DNA of 64,000 nt from Rhynchonema sp. JSB1_4 (GCA_030248065.1 JASAMV010003339.1:1-64000); one strand, 5' to 3'; counted from the stretch's first letter, positions 12,543-24,700 are shown. A program made the numbers and translations. The notes: generated from the sequence alone by a model not told the origin.

Positions 12543-12776
12543 TTAAGGTCGAGTTATACTCGTTCGTCGCGAACACAACGAACATGGCGAACAAATTCTA
12601 TTTTTAAGCCAATTGAGCAGGATGAACGAATTCGAGTGTCAAAGTGTTGATGCAGGGCACAGTAAAGAAACACGTAACACAAAGCACGTAACTAATGTTT
12701 CAATAACTGCGCACAGTTTGCTGCAAATGCAATACAAAATTGTTCGTCGCGACGAACGAGTATAACTTCACCTTTA
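12543..12776. mobile_element. Fold-back MITE with AAGGTCGAGTTATAC ends
   Basis: The ends TTAAGGTCGAGTTATACTCG and the matching complement CGAGTATAACTTCACCTTTA frame about 230 bases. The inner ends read GTTCGTCGCG and CGCGACGAAC. The terminal TTAA/TTTA suggests a TTA or TTAA target duplication with one change. Related ends occur at 34,789, 38,991, 39,776 and 60,803. Confidence 0.7.
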
Positions 12777-13038
12777 GAGTTCGAACTGAATCCCAAATTC
12801 AGGATCTCGAGGGGCCGTTTGATCCCTAACCCGAGAGTTGAAAAATAAATCCCGATCCCGAGAGCTCAAGCCTGATCCCAATCCAGAAAACTTTTGCCAT
12901 TGCAATCAAGCAGTACATGAGTTTTTAGAAAAGAATGACCAATTTGGTCGGTGGCCTAATATTAAGAGTAAATGACCATGCAAGCGTCTGAAAGCGCAAT
13001 TTTTGACGCAAGTATGTGCTGTTATAAGAATACGAGTG

Positions 13039-14116
13039 TTAAAGGTGCTGGTCAACAACCCATCGACTTCGTTTAATCTTGGGGGCAGTGCACCTGAACA
13101 AAGGTGGAATATCGTGTTACTCGACCCTGACTTGGGGAGTCGATTGGTTGCTTCCTGATGTTTCACGGCCGGGTTGAAGTTTGCCCCTCAGTGAAAAAAT
13201 GCAAAAATTATGCCGGGTTTCCGTGGAAAGGACAATTCGCGGCAACGTTTAATAATTTCAGAATATCAAGCACCAACGTTTGTTTCATCAGTATGATATA
13301 CAGCTTTGCAGGAAACAGCTTGTATCCCGAAGGAGAAGTCATTTAGTTAAAAAACCTGGTGTTTTTTGGTCACCGTTTTCTTCGCCGATAATTTTAAGCA
13401 TCTGCGATTGACCAACAAATGTGTTGATCGGACACAAAAATCCCCTAATTACTGTGTACATAACCTGTGCTTTTGAGTTCTTTGCACCAAATACAGCTAA
13501 CGCAATAATTCGGACAACATGCGCAAGTCGGTCATTATGGGCGTGGGCGACCCCCAAAAAGACAAAACATTTTTGAGTGCTCGAATCTGCACGTTGTTTT
13601 TGAGCGCGCGCGCTGATAATGACCGACTTGCGCATGTTGTCCGAATTATTGCGTTAGCTGTATTTGGTGCAAAGAACTCAAAAGCACAGGTTATGTACAC
13701 AGTAATTAGAGGATTTTTGTGTCCGATCAACACATTTGCTGGTCAATCGCAGATGCTTAAAATTATCGGCGAAGAAAACGGTGACCAAAAAACACCAGGT
13801 TTTTGGAACTAAATGACTTCTCCTTCAGGATACAAGCTGTTTTCTGCAAAGCTGTATATCATACTGATGAAACAAACGTTGGTGCTTGATATTCTGAAAT
13901 TATTAAACGTTGCCACGAATTGTCCTTTCCACGGAAATCCGGCATAATTTTTGCATTTTTTCACTGAGGGGCAAACTTTAACCCGGCCGTGAAACATCAG
14001 GAAGCAACCAATCGACTCCCCAAGTGAGGGTCGAGTAACACGATATTCCACCTTTGTTCAGGTGCACTGCCCCCAAGATTAAACGAAGTCGATGGGTTGT
14101 TGACCAGCAGCTTTAA
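13039..14116. mobile_element. Long fold-back palindrome, two ~500-bp arms
   Basis: Arms 13,039-13,538 and 13,616-14,116 are near-perfect inverted copies around a 77-base spacer. Only a few differences are visible, for example near 13,350 versus 13,800. The outer ends are TTAAAGGTGCTGG and CCAGCAGCTTTAA, compatible with TTAA duplications. The arms contain no conserved protein. A degraded single arm lies at 11,311. High arm identity implies recent insertion or arm-to-arm conversion. Confidence 0.85.
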
Positions 14117-17083
14117 TTTATGCATGTCTTGTTAAAAAAACCTAATTTTTGGCGTCAAAAACTCAATCCCGAAATCATTGATGCCAATCCCGACAGCTCA
14201 ATCCCGTTCGATCCCAACGACCCAACTCACACTCAATGCATGATTGGAGGTAGACTGGTGCACAGCTGTCTGCACATGGTCGGAGCCGGTTCCCGACAAT
14301 ACACCCGCACACCACAGAGACAGACCCAACATGACTGAAATGGACCCGGATTTGCACATTATGGTTAACACAAACATCACGTCTTGTCCAATCAATACAA
14401 AATTGATTGTCGGTCTCAAAGAACCGCTGTCGATATAAATATGCCGCTAAATCCTGCTAAAGTCACTTTTATCCATCTTCTGAACGATCATGAATCCACA
14501 GACAACAGCGGAATTGACGTTTCACAACGATAATAGAATTGTGAGTGAAAGAAAACAGAAACGGTTGATTCTACGCCAGGCTGCGGTGATACTCGTTCCG
14601 CGGAACTGAAGGAACAAGGGGAGGAACGATCATTTCTGTTGACAGCGTTGTGTCTGCATGATCAATCAACAGCAGTGGATAGCACAACGACTGTTCCTCT
14701 ACCCTCTCTGTACTGAGGTCGGTGGAGGAATTCGCGTTTTCGCACTACCATTTGCAGTGAACCGCATTTTTTGCATGAGCACCTGGTGTGAGACAAGGCC
14801 GTCAACACTGCAGGTCCTATCTGAGCCAAGCTTTTGTCAGTGGCCCGTGGCAACCGTTCCTCGCCCGTCCATTCAATTCCGCGGAATAAGTATGACAGCA
14901 ACATTACAGAACATAACTATGTCAACAAATTTGCATCTGATAATAGGATGTCTGTTCCGAACGCACAATCAGATGATACAAAAGCGACACGTATTGGTGC
15001 TACAAAATTGGAGAATCTTAGTTATTTTGAATTTTGGATTACATCCACTGACAATCATAATGTCCTTGAAGTTTTGGAATAAGTTAGTAAATAACCACAA
15101 TTTCCGAAGAAAATCCCAAGAAAAATGCATAAAATACCTTTGCTGGATAAAAGTTAGCGTTAAGATACAATTTCATTTAATGATCAAATTGGATCGGGTA
15201 ACCGACAAATGACAAAATCTACAAAAAATCAAGATACCGAAGCACAAGAAATCTGGCACAAAACCGAAGCATCACGATCATTAGAAGATCTGTATCAGTA
15301 TTTTTGAAAAGTACATAGCCCGAAACACAATACGATAAGCAGAAAACCCACAAAAGTCGATGCAGACATTTGAGAATGAAGTCCGGACACACAATAGAAG
15401 ACAAACACCGCAGAACGTCATGTATTTCAGAAAGAAGATCAAAGCAATGCCATTGCCAAATAATAAAAAACAACCACAGGACAAAATTGAAAGGTCCCAA
15501 AACCCCATCGCGCTTTTTTTCTGCACAAAACGTATGAAATTACAGAACGATTGTGTGTCCTCCCGATACGATGAGAATGTGGTAATTCAATCGGCGGAAG
15601 AATATCAACTGTAGCTGTCACAATTCAATATTAATCACATTCAATCAATAGAATTTTTTGCAAATGTAACTGACATAAAACATTTCTCAGCAATCTTACC
15701 CTTCCCTCCGTCAAGTACAGGTATTGCACCGCTTTCTTAACGCCCAACACAATGCAGGAAGTCTAGGGGTCGGGTCACGCGTGTAAGTATGGTGAAACAT
15801 CTACTAGGTACACAATGCGCTACTGGCTCCTGTCCAAGTTATCTATTGCATATTTTAAGATGGTCTGGTCAGGAAAACTTGGAACAAAACCACGCTAGAA
15901 TAATACATTCAACGCAGCGAACAGTGAAACATCATAGAGATCCCAGCACCACAGATAGGCTTGAGCGCAGTCGGAAACACACGCATATGATGAATGGGAA
16001 GAGAAAAAAACATGTTCCCTTTTCTACGTATAGTCAGTACCTAAATCATGTTGAAAAAAGGCGTGGAAATATTCACACGATAAGCGATTCCAGCACATGT
16101 TTGTCTAAATAGAAACCTCCGTAACATCCCCACAAGTTTAGAGTATGATTTAGCCTGACAATGTCCGTCAGTGGAGTATCAATTGAGTAAGATTGGGTAT
16201 TCTTTCAAATGAGATAACGGAGAATGAAGGTAACGCATGGACATGACATAATGCTCAACCAGTGTTTGTAATTCTACGCCCATTGGGCGCAATGTAGGAC
16301 GCCTGGCAGAGGAGTAATTACTCAGCGCACTAGCATGTGGCGAGAATTTTACAGCACAACACGTGAGAGAATATCGATTGAGTTTTTTCTCCATTTCAGT
16401 TAACAACGTAGGCACCCAACAAACTGGTTTGGCACACAAGTGGCAACGCATCGTATTGAATACCAAAGTTGATTTGTTCCGGTTTTCATGCACCAAACCA
16501 ATTCGTGTGCCAACGTATAACCTCAAAATGTTTCCTACCTTCACAATATGAAAAGTAGCTCTTGCAGAAATTGGAAGCAAATACAGACACAACAAGAACG
16601 CACACCAAAAAAACCTAGAAACCCGGTTTTTTGTACAATACAACCTTTTGCACGACATAACACAATACTATTCGTAATAACTCACAAACGGTTCGGTGCT
16701 CATATATGCAGCACGTTCCACACATAACTCATGATCATAACCGGCGGCAGCTTGCAGGCCAAAAAATATCGCGAAACCATTGCAATCAAAATTCTAAATC
16801 AGCAACCAATACAACAAATGAAATTCTGCCAGTCACTCAGAACTCCGACATTAATGCAGAACAACAGATCAATAATGTACCGATTTTCGTGTGTATGTCA
16901 ACTTAGGAAACAACGGAAGGACGGGGACGTTGGTTGATGGCACCAGCACTCAGCACGCAACAGTGACACATGCATGGACACACGGACCCGATTAGATCAC
17001 TCCCGTCGCGCCCGTCGACGTCGTGTCCCGTCCCCAGCCATCGACTCGATTGGTGAGCCAACGTCATCGTCTGCAAACTTCGA
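14117..17083. other. AT-rich stretch, no confident gene
   Basis: Several open frames of 60-190 codons occur on both strands (for example 14,658-15,212 plus, 16,179-16,658 minus). None has a recognisable domain. One minus-strand frame near 14,230-14,419 contains a hydrophobic run typical of a signal peptide, and the 16,179-16,658 frame also starts with a hydrophobic segment; either could be part of an unrecognised gene. I cannot define exons. Confidence 0.4.
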
Positions 17084-18798
17084 TTATGATTGTGCATTTC
17101 GAAGGAATAACAACGACCAAGCACTGCTGCTTTGGCTCGCTTCTGGAATGCAATGCAACCAAACAGGCACATAAACCATCATGGGCGTAATCAGTCTGAC
17201 GAACGGGCAAGAAGGGCACAAGTGTTCAATTGTTGTTGCCAACCCCAGACATCAATCACAATCTCCATCCCAACTGCAACTATGGAGGACTTACCAGCAT
17301 CCAAATCATAACTGCCGATTGTGTTCGCTGCATTCTGTTTGCCCTTTACTTTGTGCTTCTTCTTCTTGCGTTTGTCGCCAGCGGTCACCCATGCTTGTTC
17401 GCCACTATCACCCTCAGCACCAGCCCCATCCCCGGCCGCACCAACATCCGGCGGTGTGTCCTCAGCATCCGCATCCTCTGCCTGACCGTGTGATGTTTCA
17501 GGCTGCTCTAACATATCATCGACCATTTCTGGCTCGACCGCTGGTGGAACGGCGGCCGATTTGGTTGTCGGCGCTTCTGGCTGTTGCTCTTGTTCCCGTT
17601 GCTTTTTCTCTTTTTCCTTCGGTTTATGTGATGGGGAGGACTTTTTCTTGGGACTACCACCACTACTCGCTGATTTGGCTGGTGACACGTCACTTGAATC
17701 TTGTTGCCATTCAGGCGCAAGCTGCTCCTCCGCACTTGAAAATTCTGAAACGATAGTCGTTTTAATTGGAAAATGAGTGCAAACTACGTAGGCGTACGTG
17801 ACATACGTACCTTGAACGCTGTTCATCGGCTCACCAGAACCACCGAGCCCGGCTGCATCGTTGTCAACCGTTTCGATCGCGTCGGTCAACAGCTGAATAA
17901 TTGATATAGTGGAATTACCGGTATCCATTCTGGTCAAATCAGGTGGCCGGACCGGACTACGTGATTTTTTTTAACGTTGCATGAGTTTGCTGAATTCTTG
18001 AGAATTGGAAATCCCAGCAAAATGTATGCAGGCTGGGCTAATATTTTATCGCAGATGCAGCCCACATTCGGTTGTCTCTAACCTGGCAAGACGGTTCATC
18101 CTTTCGCGGACTGCTGTCCGAATCTCCCCCGCCCGATTGTGCTGTGCGCGGTTTGCGACGAGGTGTCACCGTCACCCAGCCGTCTCAAATCAAGTGTTGG
18201 TTGTTTGCTTGCTTAATTTCATAAACACCAGCCTCTTGTACCAAATTAATTGAAAACCAACCGGCTTCCGTTTCCTCAGTGTCATTCACTGGACCGTTGG
18301 CCATCACGTTCTCTTTACGCGATTTCGGCTTTCGCTGCTGCAAGTCAGTGTTTATCATTACTTGCAACAATTGTCAGCCCCAACGTGCCAATCTTACCTT
18401 CAACTCAAAGTCCTCAGCCAGATCACGTTTGACTTTGACGGGCGAATTTCGCTCGACGTACTTGGTTGGTGAGCTTTGCTGCTGCTTAATGGGCGAGGGC
18501 GTCGGCGGTGACGCGCGCTGTAATTAATTTACAGTCTGATGTGCTTAAAGATTCAATCTCACCTCAAACTCACGCAGCAAGTGTGCAACTGTAAACGAAC
18601 CTTCTTAAACCTGGGCGGCATCGGCTGTTCGTATCTCAGCCTGTCCAGATAGTCGTCCGGTGGTTCGTTGACTGATCGACTCGACCCACACAAGAACACC
18701 ATCACCACGAAGAATATAACGGCGATTATTGGAATGAACACGTGGATACCTGTGCGTGGTGGCTGGCTCGTTGGTTTGTTCTGCTGCTGCGAGAACAC
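17084..18798 (-). CDS. Single-pass membrane protein with Lys/Glu-rich cytosolic tail
   Basis: Not a family I can name. The N-terminus MFSQQQNKPTSQPPRTG is followed at about residues 18-38 by a strong membrane segment (VFIPIIAVIFFVVMVFLCG), then PPDDYLDRLRYEQPMPPRFKK. Exons follow that read SPPTPSPIKQQQSSPTKYV, LAEDFELK, EETEAGWFSINLVQEA, DGWVTVTPRRKPRTAQ, LLTDAIETVDNDAAG, a run of Ser/Lys/Glu (SPKKKSSPSHKPKEKEKKQR) and finally AWVTAGDKRKKKKHKVK with stop at 17,086-17,084. Splice phases agree across 18,2xx to 17,2xx, including one intron of only about 45 bases. The order, membrane anchor then basic tail, resembles ER proteins such as LYRIC/metadherin or p180, but I see no decisive motif. Three Trp-centred basic patches (AGWFSI, DGWVTVTPRRK, QAWVTAGDKRKKK) repeat the same theme. 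Confidence 0.6.
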
Positions 18799-18825
18799 CC
18801 CTGTTCAGCCTTGGGTTACAGATCA

Positions 18826-18912
18826 GGGGTACCCGACACCTGGATGAACCCGACACCCGACATTTGAGAAAAACCCGACACTCAACATCTGGAAACACCC
18901 TACGACCGACAT
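18826..18912. repeat. CCCGACACC word cluster
   Basis: The words CCCGACACC and CCCGACATTTGAG recur about six times with small changes. The same words, in the opposite orientation (GTCGGGTGTCGG), form a denser cluster at 59,055-59,215, and diverged copies lie near 11,045-11,130 and 55,397-55,412. The block sits just upstream of the membrane-protein gene start at 18,798. Confidence 0.6.
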
Positions 18913-19636
18913 GTACCCATTTTTACGGTCCAACATCTGACATCGCTCTGACCCTACTGCTACTTCAGTCTCAATACGCTAACCATACCTGAACTACCAG
19001 ATCAGACTGAACGTACAGTAGATAAAAAGCAAATGAGAAAGTAGCAATGTTAAACAACAAACTTTCCACCAAATCGTACACAACATCCATTCTTGCTGGT
19101 CACAGATAAGAACAATGTTGAATTGAAGTATGCAATCACTGTTGTTGTGCGTGTTCTTTGTTGTTTGTGACAAAAGTGACACCGAACGGGAAGAACACGA
19201 GCGAGAATCCTCCTTTCCTTTTCCTACATCGTTGATGCTGAGCTGTGGAAGTGGATGGATCGAATTGGCGCAGGCACGACGCGAATAATTCTCACTCCAC
19301 AAAACTGGAGGCAGGTCGTCTGCTTTCCGAAAGACAGATTAAAACAAAACCGGTCGTTGGCAGCGGAGGTAGTGCCTTTAACAGCGCGGCGGTCTTTCCG
19401 TGTGACAGACAGACTGCAGCTGCAATGAAATTCAGACCATTTGGCGTATTCCATAAAATAAACCCACAATTAGTCCCCTGAAAATACCGCCCCCCCAATC
19501 GAAAATAACACCTGATCTAGCGCGCTCTATGTGAATGGTGAATATAACGTGAAAGCTTAAATGGAAGGGGCTCTATTCAGTGTAGTTTTTAAAGGAAGGG
19601 GGAAGGGGTCCTGCTGTTGTTCCTGTTCCTGCTGGG
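18913..19636. other. Intergenic, nothing recognised
   Basis: No conserved coding or RNA feature was seen. Open frames here are short and lack motifs. From about 19,490 the sequence becomes C- and G-rich and merges into the transposon cluster. Confidence 0.5.
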
Positions 19637-20065
19637 CAGTGTAGTTCCTGGGGGGAGGGGGGTCCCCCCCTCGGGTACGTCTGTTCCCCCTCCATGGTAC
19701 GCCTGCCCCACTGTTCCCCCTCCGGGTACGTCTGCTCCCCCAATTTTTACCTAAAATAGGCAAATTTTGGCCTAAAATAGGCACTTTTAGGCATAAAATG
19801 AGTGATTTTTAGGTCAATGTCGTCAAAAATCGCCAAAATAGCCTTTTTATTCAGATTTTTTTCCTAAAAGGGGCAAAAATGAGCCAAATTTTCGACCTCA
19901 AAAAATGACTTTTCTCCAAATTTGGGTCCTCCCCCCCCTTCCGGGTCCGTCCCCCCCCCCTTCCGGGTCCGTCCCCCCCCCTTCCCCCCCAGGTGGGCAC
20001 GTCTATTCCCCCTCCGAAAAAAGGGGGTACCGCCTGTTCCCCCCTCCGGACCAGGAACTACACTG
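19637..20065. mobile_element. hAT-like MITE, family with word GGTACGTCTGTTCCCC
   Basis: Termini CAGTGTAGTTCCTGG and CCAGGAACTACACTG are flanked by a perfect 8-bp duplication CTGCTGGG (19,629-19,636 and 20,066-20,073). The terminal repeat is the same as in the element at 11,819, but the end word is different: here GGGTACGTCTG(T/C)TCCCCC, five or so copies. The centre has the shared TTTTGGCCTAAAATAGGC theme. G and C homopolymer runs follow each word. Confidence 0.88.
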
Positions 20066-21135
20066 CTGCTGGGCCTGCGAGGCCGTTAGTGTACGGCGTG
20101 CATCAACCCATTTTTTCGGAGAGGCGATTAGTGTACCTCCCTATACTTGCGGGCTGAAAAAAACCGCAAACCCGGCCCGATTGGCCAAGATACCCCTATG
20201 GTATACTTGCGTATTTTTCCGCAAAATATATTTTTGGAAAAAAAACCGTTTTTTTGGAAAGAAAACCGTTTTTTTTTCAAATATTTTTCCAGTACTTAAG
20301 GATACCCATGGTCCAAAAACGCCTATTTTGGAGAAAATTACGTCGGGAAATGGCCTGAAACAGGCTAAAAATGCACTTGGAGATTGAAAAGTGCTTATTT
20401 TGAACGTGGACCGATACAGACCAGTCCCGCCGGGGGGGCCCCCCGGGGGACCCGGGGGGGGGGGGGAGAGAAAATCATTTTTTGAGGTCGAAAATTTGGC
20501 TCATTTTTGCCCCTTTTAGTAAAAAATCTCAATAAAAAAGGTATTTTGGGATTTTTGACGACTTGACTAAAATCCTCTTTATGCCATGCTATTTTAGGCC
20601 AAATTTGGCTATTTTAGGAAAATTGGGGGGCAGCGACCCGGAGGGGCGTGGGGCGGCGCCTGGAGTGGGAACAGACGTACCCGAGGGGGGACCCCCTCCC
20701 CCCCAGGAACTACACTGGTTTTAACAATATCCTCTCGCAACCTTGGAAAATATGTCGGAAATTTTTGGAAAAAAACCGTTTTTTTCAAAGGTTGCCACTT
20801 GGAAAAATTTCCGGAAAAATAAAAACGTATTTTTCCGGGCCTCGGAAGAAAACGGTTTTTTTCGAAAAAAAACGGTTTTTTTTCGGCCCGCAAGTATACC
20901 CTATGGTCCGTCAAAAGGCGAAACGGACCGTTTTCTGCATGCAATTTTACTGCAAAATTGGCCTACAAGGGAACTTTTTGACATTTTGGCCGAAAAATTT
21001 GCCAAAATAACCATGCCATTTTTGTGTGTTTGCGCGCGGAGCGGATTTTTAAGGGCGCCGAGGTCGAAAAACACCCATTTTTGCCTTCTGCGGCTGGGGG
21101 ATGGAGGGACCGACCAAAAATACAGTACCGTAAAA
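20066..21135. repeat. Nested transposon debris
   Basis: This stretch holds partial copies of several elements. It has GGCGATTAGTGTACC words near 20,085-20,145, a block with long runs GGAAAAAAACCGTTTTTTT, the word AAGTATACC (RC of the GGTATACTTGCG seen near 20,200), a right terminus CCAGGAACTACACTG ending at 20,717, and the hairpin region GCGCGCGGAGCGGATTTTT near 21,035. Borders cannot be set with confidence because elements interrupt one another. Confidence 0.55.
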
Positions 21136-21558
21136 AAGTGTGGTGGCAGGCCAATCGACCCAATATACCCTAGGGGGGGAAGGTTTCGGAGTTACTCGAG
21201 ATACCCCCAGAGGCTACCCAAGATACCCCTATGGTCAGTCAAAAGGCGAAAAAAGGCCGTTTTTTGCATGCAATTTTACTGCAAAATTGGCCTAAAAATG
21301 GGTACTTTTTGACATTTTTGCCAAAAATTGGCCTAAAATGACCATTTTTGGGAGTTTTCGCGCGGAGCGCGCGATTTTTAGGGGTTCCGAGGTCGAAAAA
21401 CACCTATTTTTGCCTTTGAAAAGCATAAATCTACTTACTCGAGATATCCTTTGGGGTCGGCTCGAGATAGATACCCTTCCCCCCGTCCCCCCTAAGGGTT
21501 GACTCGAGATAGGTACCCCTTAGGGGGAACCCCCCCCATCCCCCCAGCCACTACAGTG
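21136..21558. mobile_element. hAT-like MITE, family with word ACTCGAGATACCCC
   Basis: The left end AAGTGTGGTGGCAGG (first C changed to A) and right end CAGCCACTACAGTG lie between perfect 8-bp duplications CCGTAAAA (21,128-21,135 and 21,559-21,566). The word CTCGAGATACCC, also seen as CCAAGATACCC, recurs about seven times toward the ends. The centre contains GCATGCAATTTTACTGCAAA and the hairpin GCGCGCGGAGCGCGC-type motif followed by ATTTTT. It is inserted in the terminal repeat of another family. Confidence 0.85.
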
Positions 21559-21566
21559 CCGTAAAA

Positions 21567-22094
21567 ACCTAAATAGAAGGGGGGGCTCTATTAACTCACT
21601 GACCCCATTTTGGGGGGCTCTATTACGGGGGGCTCTATTCCGGGGGGGCTTCTATTAATTCACTGACCCGAACCTGAAAAAATTGTTCCCAGAAATACCC
21701 CTAAAAAGGGGTTTGAAAGGATGTTTTTTCGCTTGTAATCGCATTTATTCGTGTCTATTCGTCAATAAGAGGCGTATGATGTGCTCTGAACGAACAACAA
21801 ACGTGCGTAAATGTACTTGTGCACCACTATCAAGGGTTCAAATTCAAATTTTATCTGCACGCTTTCGCAAAGACCTTTACACAAGATCCGGAGAAACCCT
21901 AAAAAAGTGAACATGAGTATTAATAAACGAAAATGTGAACATGACGAACAAACGACAAAGAAAACGTACCGGCGAGATTCAACCAACCAAACTACTGGTA
22001 ATGAAGAGAACAAACGTAACGAGCAATAAAGTCGGCAACGGATGACGGAATATAGATGATTATCTGAAAAGCAGCAACCCAGTGACTGAGGAGA
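21567..22094. repeat. Family with TACCGTAAAAACCTAAATAG end and CTCTATT words
   Basis: After the insertion at 21,136 the host element resumes with CCGTAAAAACCTAAATAG and then GGGGGGCTCTATT words interleaved with CACTGACCCC. The stretch to about 21,840 (including CGTGTCTATTCGTCAATA) is nearly repeated at 55,440-55,709. Here the tract runs on uninterrupted past CACTATCAAG, which makes it an empty site for the insertion at 55,710. Sequence from about 21,840 to 22,094 is unassigned and meets the 3' end of the LINE. Confidence 0.6.
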
Positions 22095-24440
22095 TCAGTC
22101 AACGACGGCTGAGAATTTTGTTGAAATATGGCGAGAAACTACGTCTCGACCATGTGAGTTTAGTTTAGATTTAAAGGCCGCAATTGAGGCAGCAGAGACG
22201 ACGCCCTCTGGTAGCCTGTTCCAGAGGTCCACGACACGATAGGAACAGTATCCGGACAAGTCTGCACCCGCGCCATGGACTTGACACAAACTGTGGGAGC
22301 AGTGTGGTGGCAGGCCAATCGACCCAAGATACCCTAGGGGGGGGAAGGTTTCGGACTTACTCGAGATACCCCCCAGAGGCTACCCAAGATACCCCTATGG
22401 TCCGTCAAAAGGCGAAAAAAGGCCGTTTTTTGCATGCAATTTTACTGCAAAATTGGCCTAAAATGGGTATTTTTTGACATTTTTGCCGAAAATTGGCCTA
22501 AAATGACCATTTTTGGGTGTTTGCGCGCGGAGCGCGCGATTTTTGGGGGTCCCGAGGTCGAAAAGCACCTATTTTTGCCTTTGAAAACCATAAATCTACT
22601 TACTGGAGATACCCTTTGGGGTCGGCTCGAGATAGATACCCTTCCCCCCCCCCCATCCCCCCCCTAAGGGTTGACTCGAGATAGATACCCCCTAGGGGGG
22701 GATCCCCCCCCCCATCCCCCCCCAGCCACTACAGTGTGTGGGAGTGCCCTCGGGTTGGGTGGGCCGGTGTCACGAGATGGAAAGAAGGATTCCTTGGTTA
22801 CCCCAGGTATGAGACCATGAACGACTTTGTACACGAGCACAAGATCGTTCACGGTCCGGCGATAAATTAGGGGGTCTAAATTTAGGGCATGCAAACGCTG
22901 TCGGTAAGACAGTGTCTGCATGCCAGGTAAATAGTAGGTGAACCGACGTTGAATTTTTTCAACGTTTTTAGCTAAAGTGACATTTTGAGGGGACCAAACG
23001 GACATGGAAAATTCCAGTAAAGGGCGGACATAGGCCAAATAAAGTTTTCGGAGGAAGTCGCGATTTCGACTGTGAAAGTTTCGGCGGATGGTCTTCTCCA
23101 TTCTGCTGGCGTCAGCCACAATTTTACCAATATGTGACTCAAACTTTAAGTTTTGTTGGTCTATTAAGACACCCAAGTCCCGGACATGGGGTGGTGAAAT
23201 AATTTGCTCATTCCCACAAAAATAGACAAGGGGGACTTGGGGGCGATTCCCAAGCCTTATTGTGACGCTCTTATGGCTGGCAAGAGCCATGCCATTTGCA
23301 GAGAGCCAACTAATGACCGCATTTATGTCACCCTGGAGGATTTTGTGGTCTGCAGCACTACGGATTTCCCTGTAAATTTTGATATCATCAGCGTAGAGAT
23401 ACAGATAGGTACCTGGATGTACTACACTGACAACATCATTTATGTAGATGAGAAAAAGGGTCGGGCCGAGAACACTGCCCTGGGCGACCCCGGAGGTGAC
23501 CGGAATCCACCCAGAGACTGCGTCCCCGACCCGAACCCGCTGTGACCGCCCATTTAGGTATGAAGATACCCAAATGAGTAAATGGCGGGGGAAACCGTAG
23601 TGCTGCAGTTTTTGCAGCAGCGCAGAGTGGGGGACAGTGTCGAAAGCCTTTTGGCTGTCTAGGTAAATGATGTCCACTGCGTTCCCACGCTCCAACGCTG
23701 CTGTCCAGTGCGACAAGCAGCACAATAGCTGAGCCTCTACAGAGCGACCAGGGATGAAACCGAATTGGGAGGGAGATAATAAATTATGTTTTTGAAGATG
23801 GGCCATGACCTTTGAATTGACAAAGGTCTCCAAAAGTTTGCAGGAGGAGGATGTAAGAGAAATGGGGCGATATTTAGTGACATTTTTTGGGAATTTTTCC
23901 TTGGGGATCGGGATCACGTCGGCCAACTTGAAGTCATCAGGAACAACTCCGGTGTGGAGAATTTGGTTAAAAAGGAAAGAGTATTGGTCCACAAGGGTGA
24001 TGCCCAACTTTTTCAAGAAGGCCGAAGGGATCCCGTCAGGACCGGGGGTAGTTTTGGCTGGTAATTTTCGAAAAAATTGAAGGAGAATGGGGGGTGAGCA
24101 GACCATTTCCTCCATGTCCGGGACTGGATGAGCTGCACACAGAGGGGTTGTGCCTGCAATTCCGAAGTTGGAATTGAAGACCGAGGCAAAATATTTGTTG
24201 AAGGCGATGGCCTTGCCCTTGTCCTCCGTGTGCAGCACACCATCGGTGTCAGTTACATCAGGAAGATCAGTCCGAGGGCTGATTTTTCGTCTGATGTAAC
24301 TCCAAAACTTTTTTGGGCTTGGATTCGTGACCAACGACTGTTCCCGCCTACGGACCCAGCCCCGTCTGTGTCGGCGAATGGTGCGAGAGATTTTGCATCG
24401 GGAATAGTAGGTATTGATATTTGGTTCCCGATGCATGCGC
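22095..24440 (-). pseudogene. LINE (jockey/CR1-like) reverse transcriptase, interrupted
   Basis: A non-LTR retrotransposon whose reverse transcriptase is intact in outline: KKFWSYIR, ADVIPIPK, RPISLTSSSCKLLE, LYADD catalytic box in YLYLYADDIKIY, SVLGPTLFLIYIND, and the C-terminal RRFTYYLPGM and YKVVHGLIPG. The 3' end, with SYRVVDLWNRLPEGVV, lies at 22,095-22,299 beyond an inserted hAT-like element at 22,300-22,736. Even with the insertion ignored, the two parts are in different frames, so the copy is dead. The 5' part with the endonuclease is missing; the reading frame starts abruptly at about 24,436 where another repeat begins. Typical of a 5'-truncated copy. Confidence 0.9.
22300..22736. 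mobile_element. hAT-like MITE inserted in the LINE
   Basis: Ends CAGTGTGGTGGCAGG and CAGCCACTACAGTG sit between perfect 8-bp duplications TGTGGGAG (22,292-22,299 and 22,737-22,744). The end word is ACTCGAGATACCC, as in the element at 21,136, so these are two copies of one family. The core with GCATGCAATTTTACTGC and the GCGCGCGGAGCGCGCGATTT hairpin is present. Removing the element and one duplication restores continuous LINE sequence. Confidence 0.92.
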
Positions 24441-24449
24441 GAGCGCAGA

Positions 24450-24700
24450 CGGGTTAATACACTACTGTATAGGGGATGTTACTTAGGGGGGCTCTATTCC
24501 GGGGGGCTCTATTAATTCACTGACCCCTTTTTGGGGGCTGTATTATGGGGGGGCTCTATTCCGGGGAGCTGTATTTAGGTTTTTACGGTATCTCCCCCTC
24601 GCCGGTACGGTATATGGCCCCCCGCGCTGAGGTACAGTATCTCCCCCTCTCTGGTACGGTATCTCCCCAATTTTCCCAAAATTTCACCCCAAAAGTACTA
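24450..24700. repeat. CTCTATT and TACGGTATCTCCCC word cluster
   Basis: It opens with AATACACTACTGTATAGGGG, shared with 57,343, followed by GGGGGCTCTATT words, CACTGACCCC, and the terminus GGTTTTTACGGTA at about 24,580-24,590. A second set, GGTACGGTATCTCCCC, follows with three or four copies. Two families appear to abut or be nested. The LINE 5' truncation lies at its left edge. Confidence 0.6.

Noticed and set aside
14658..15212. 184-codon plus-strand open frame
   Set aside because: No motif; the frame crosses AT-rich sequence, and competing frames on both strands look equally likely.
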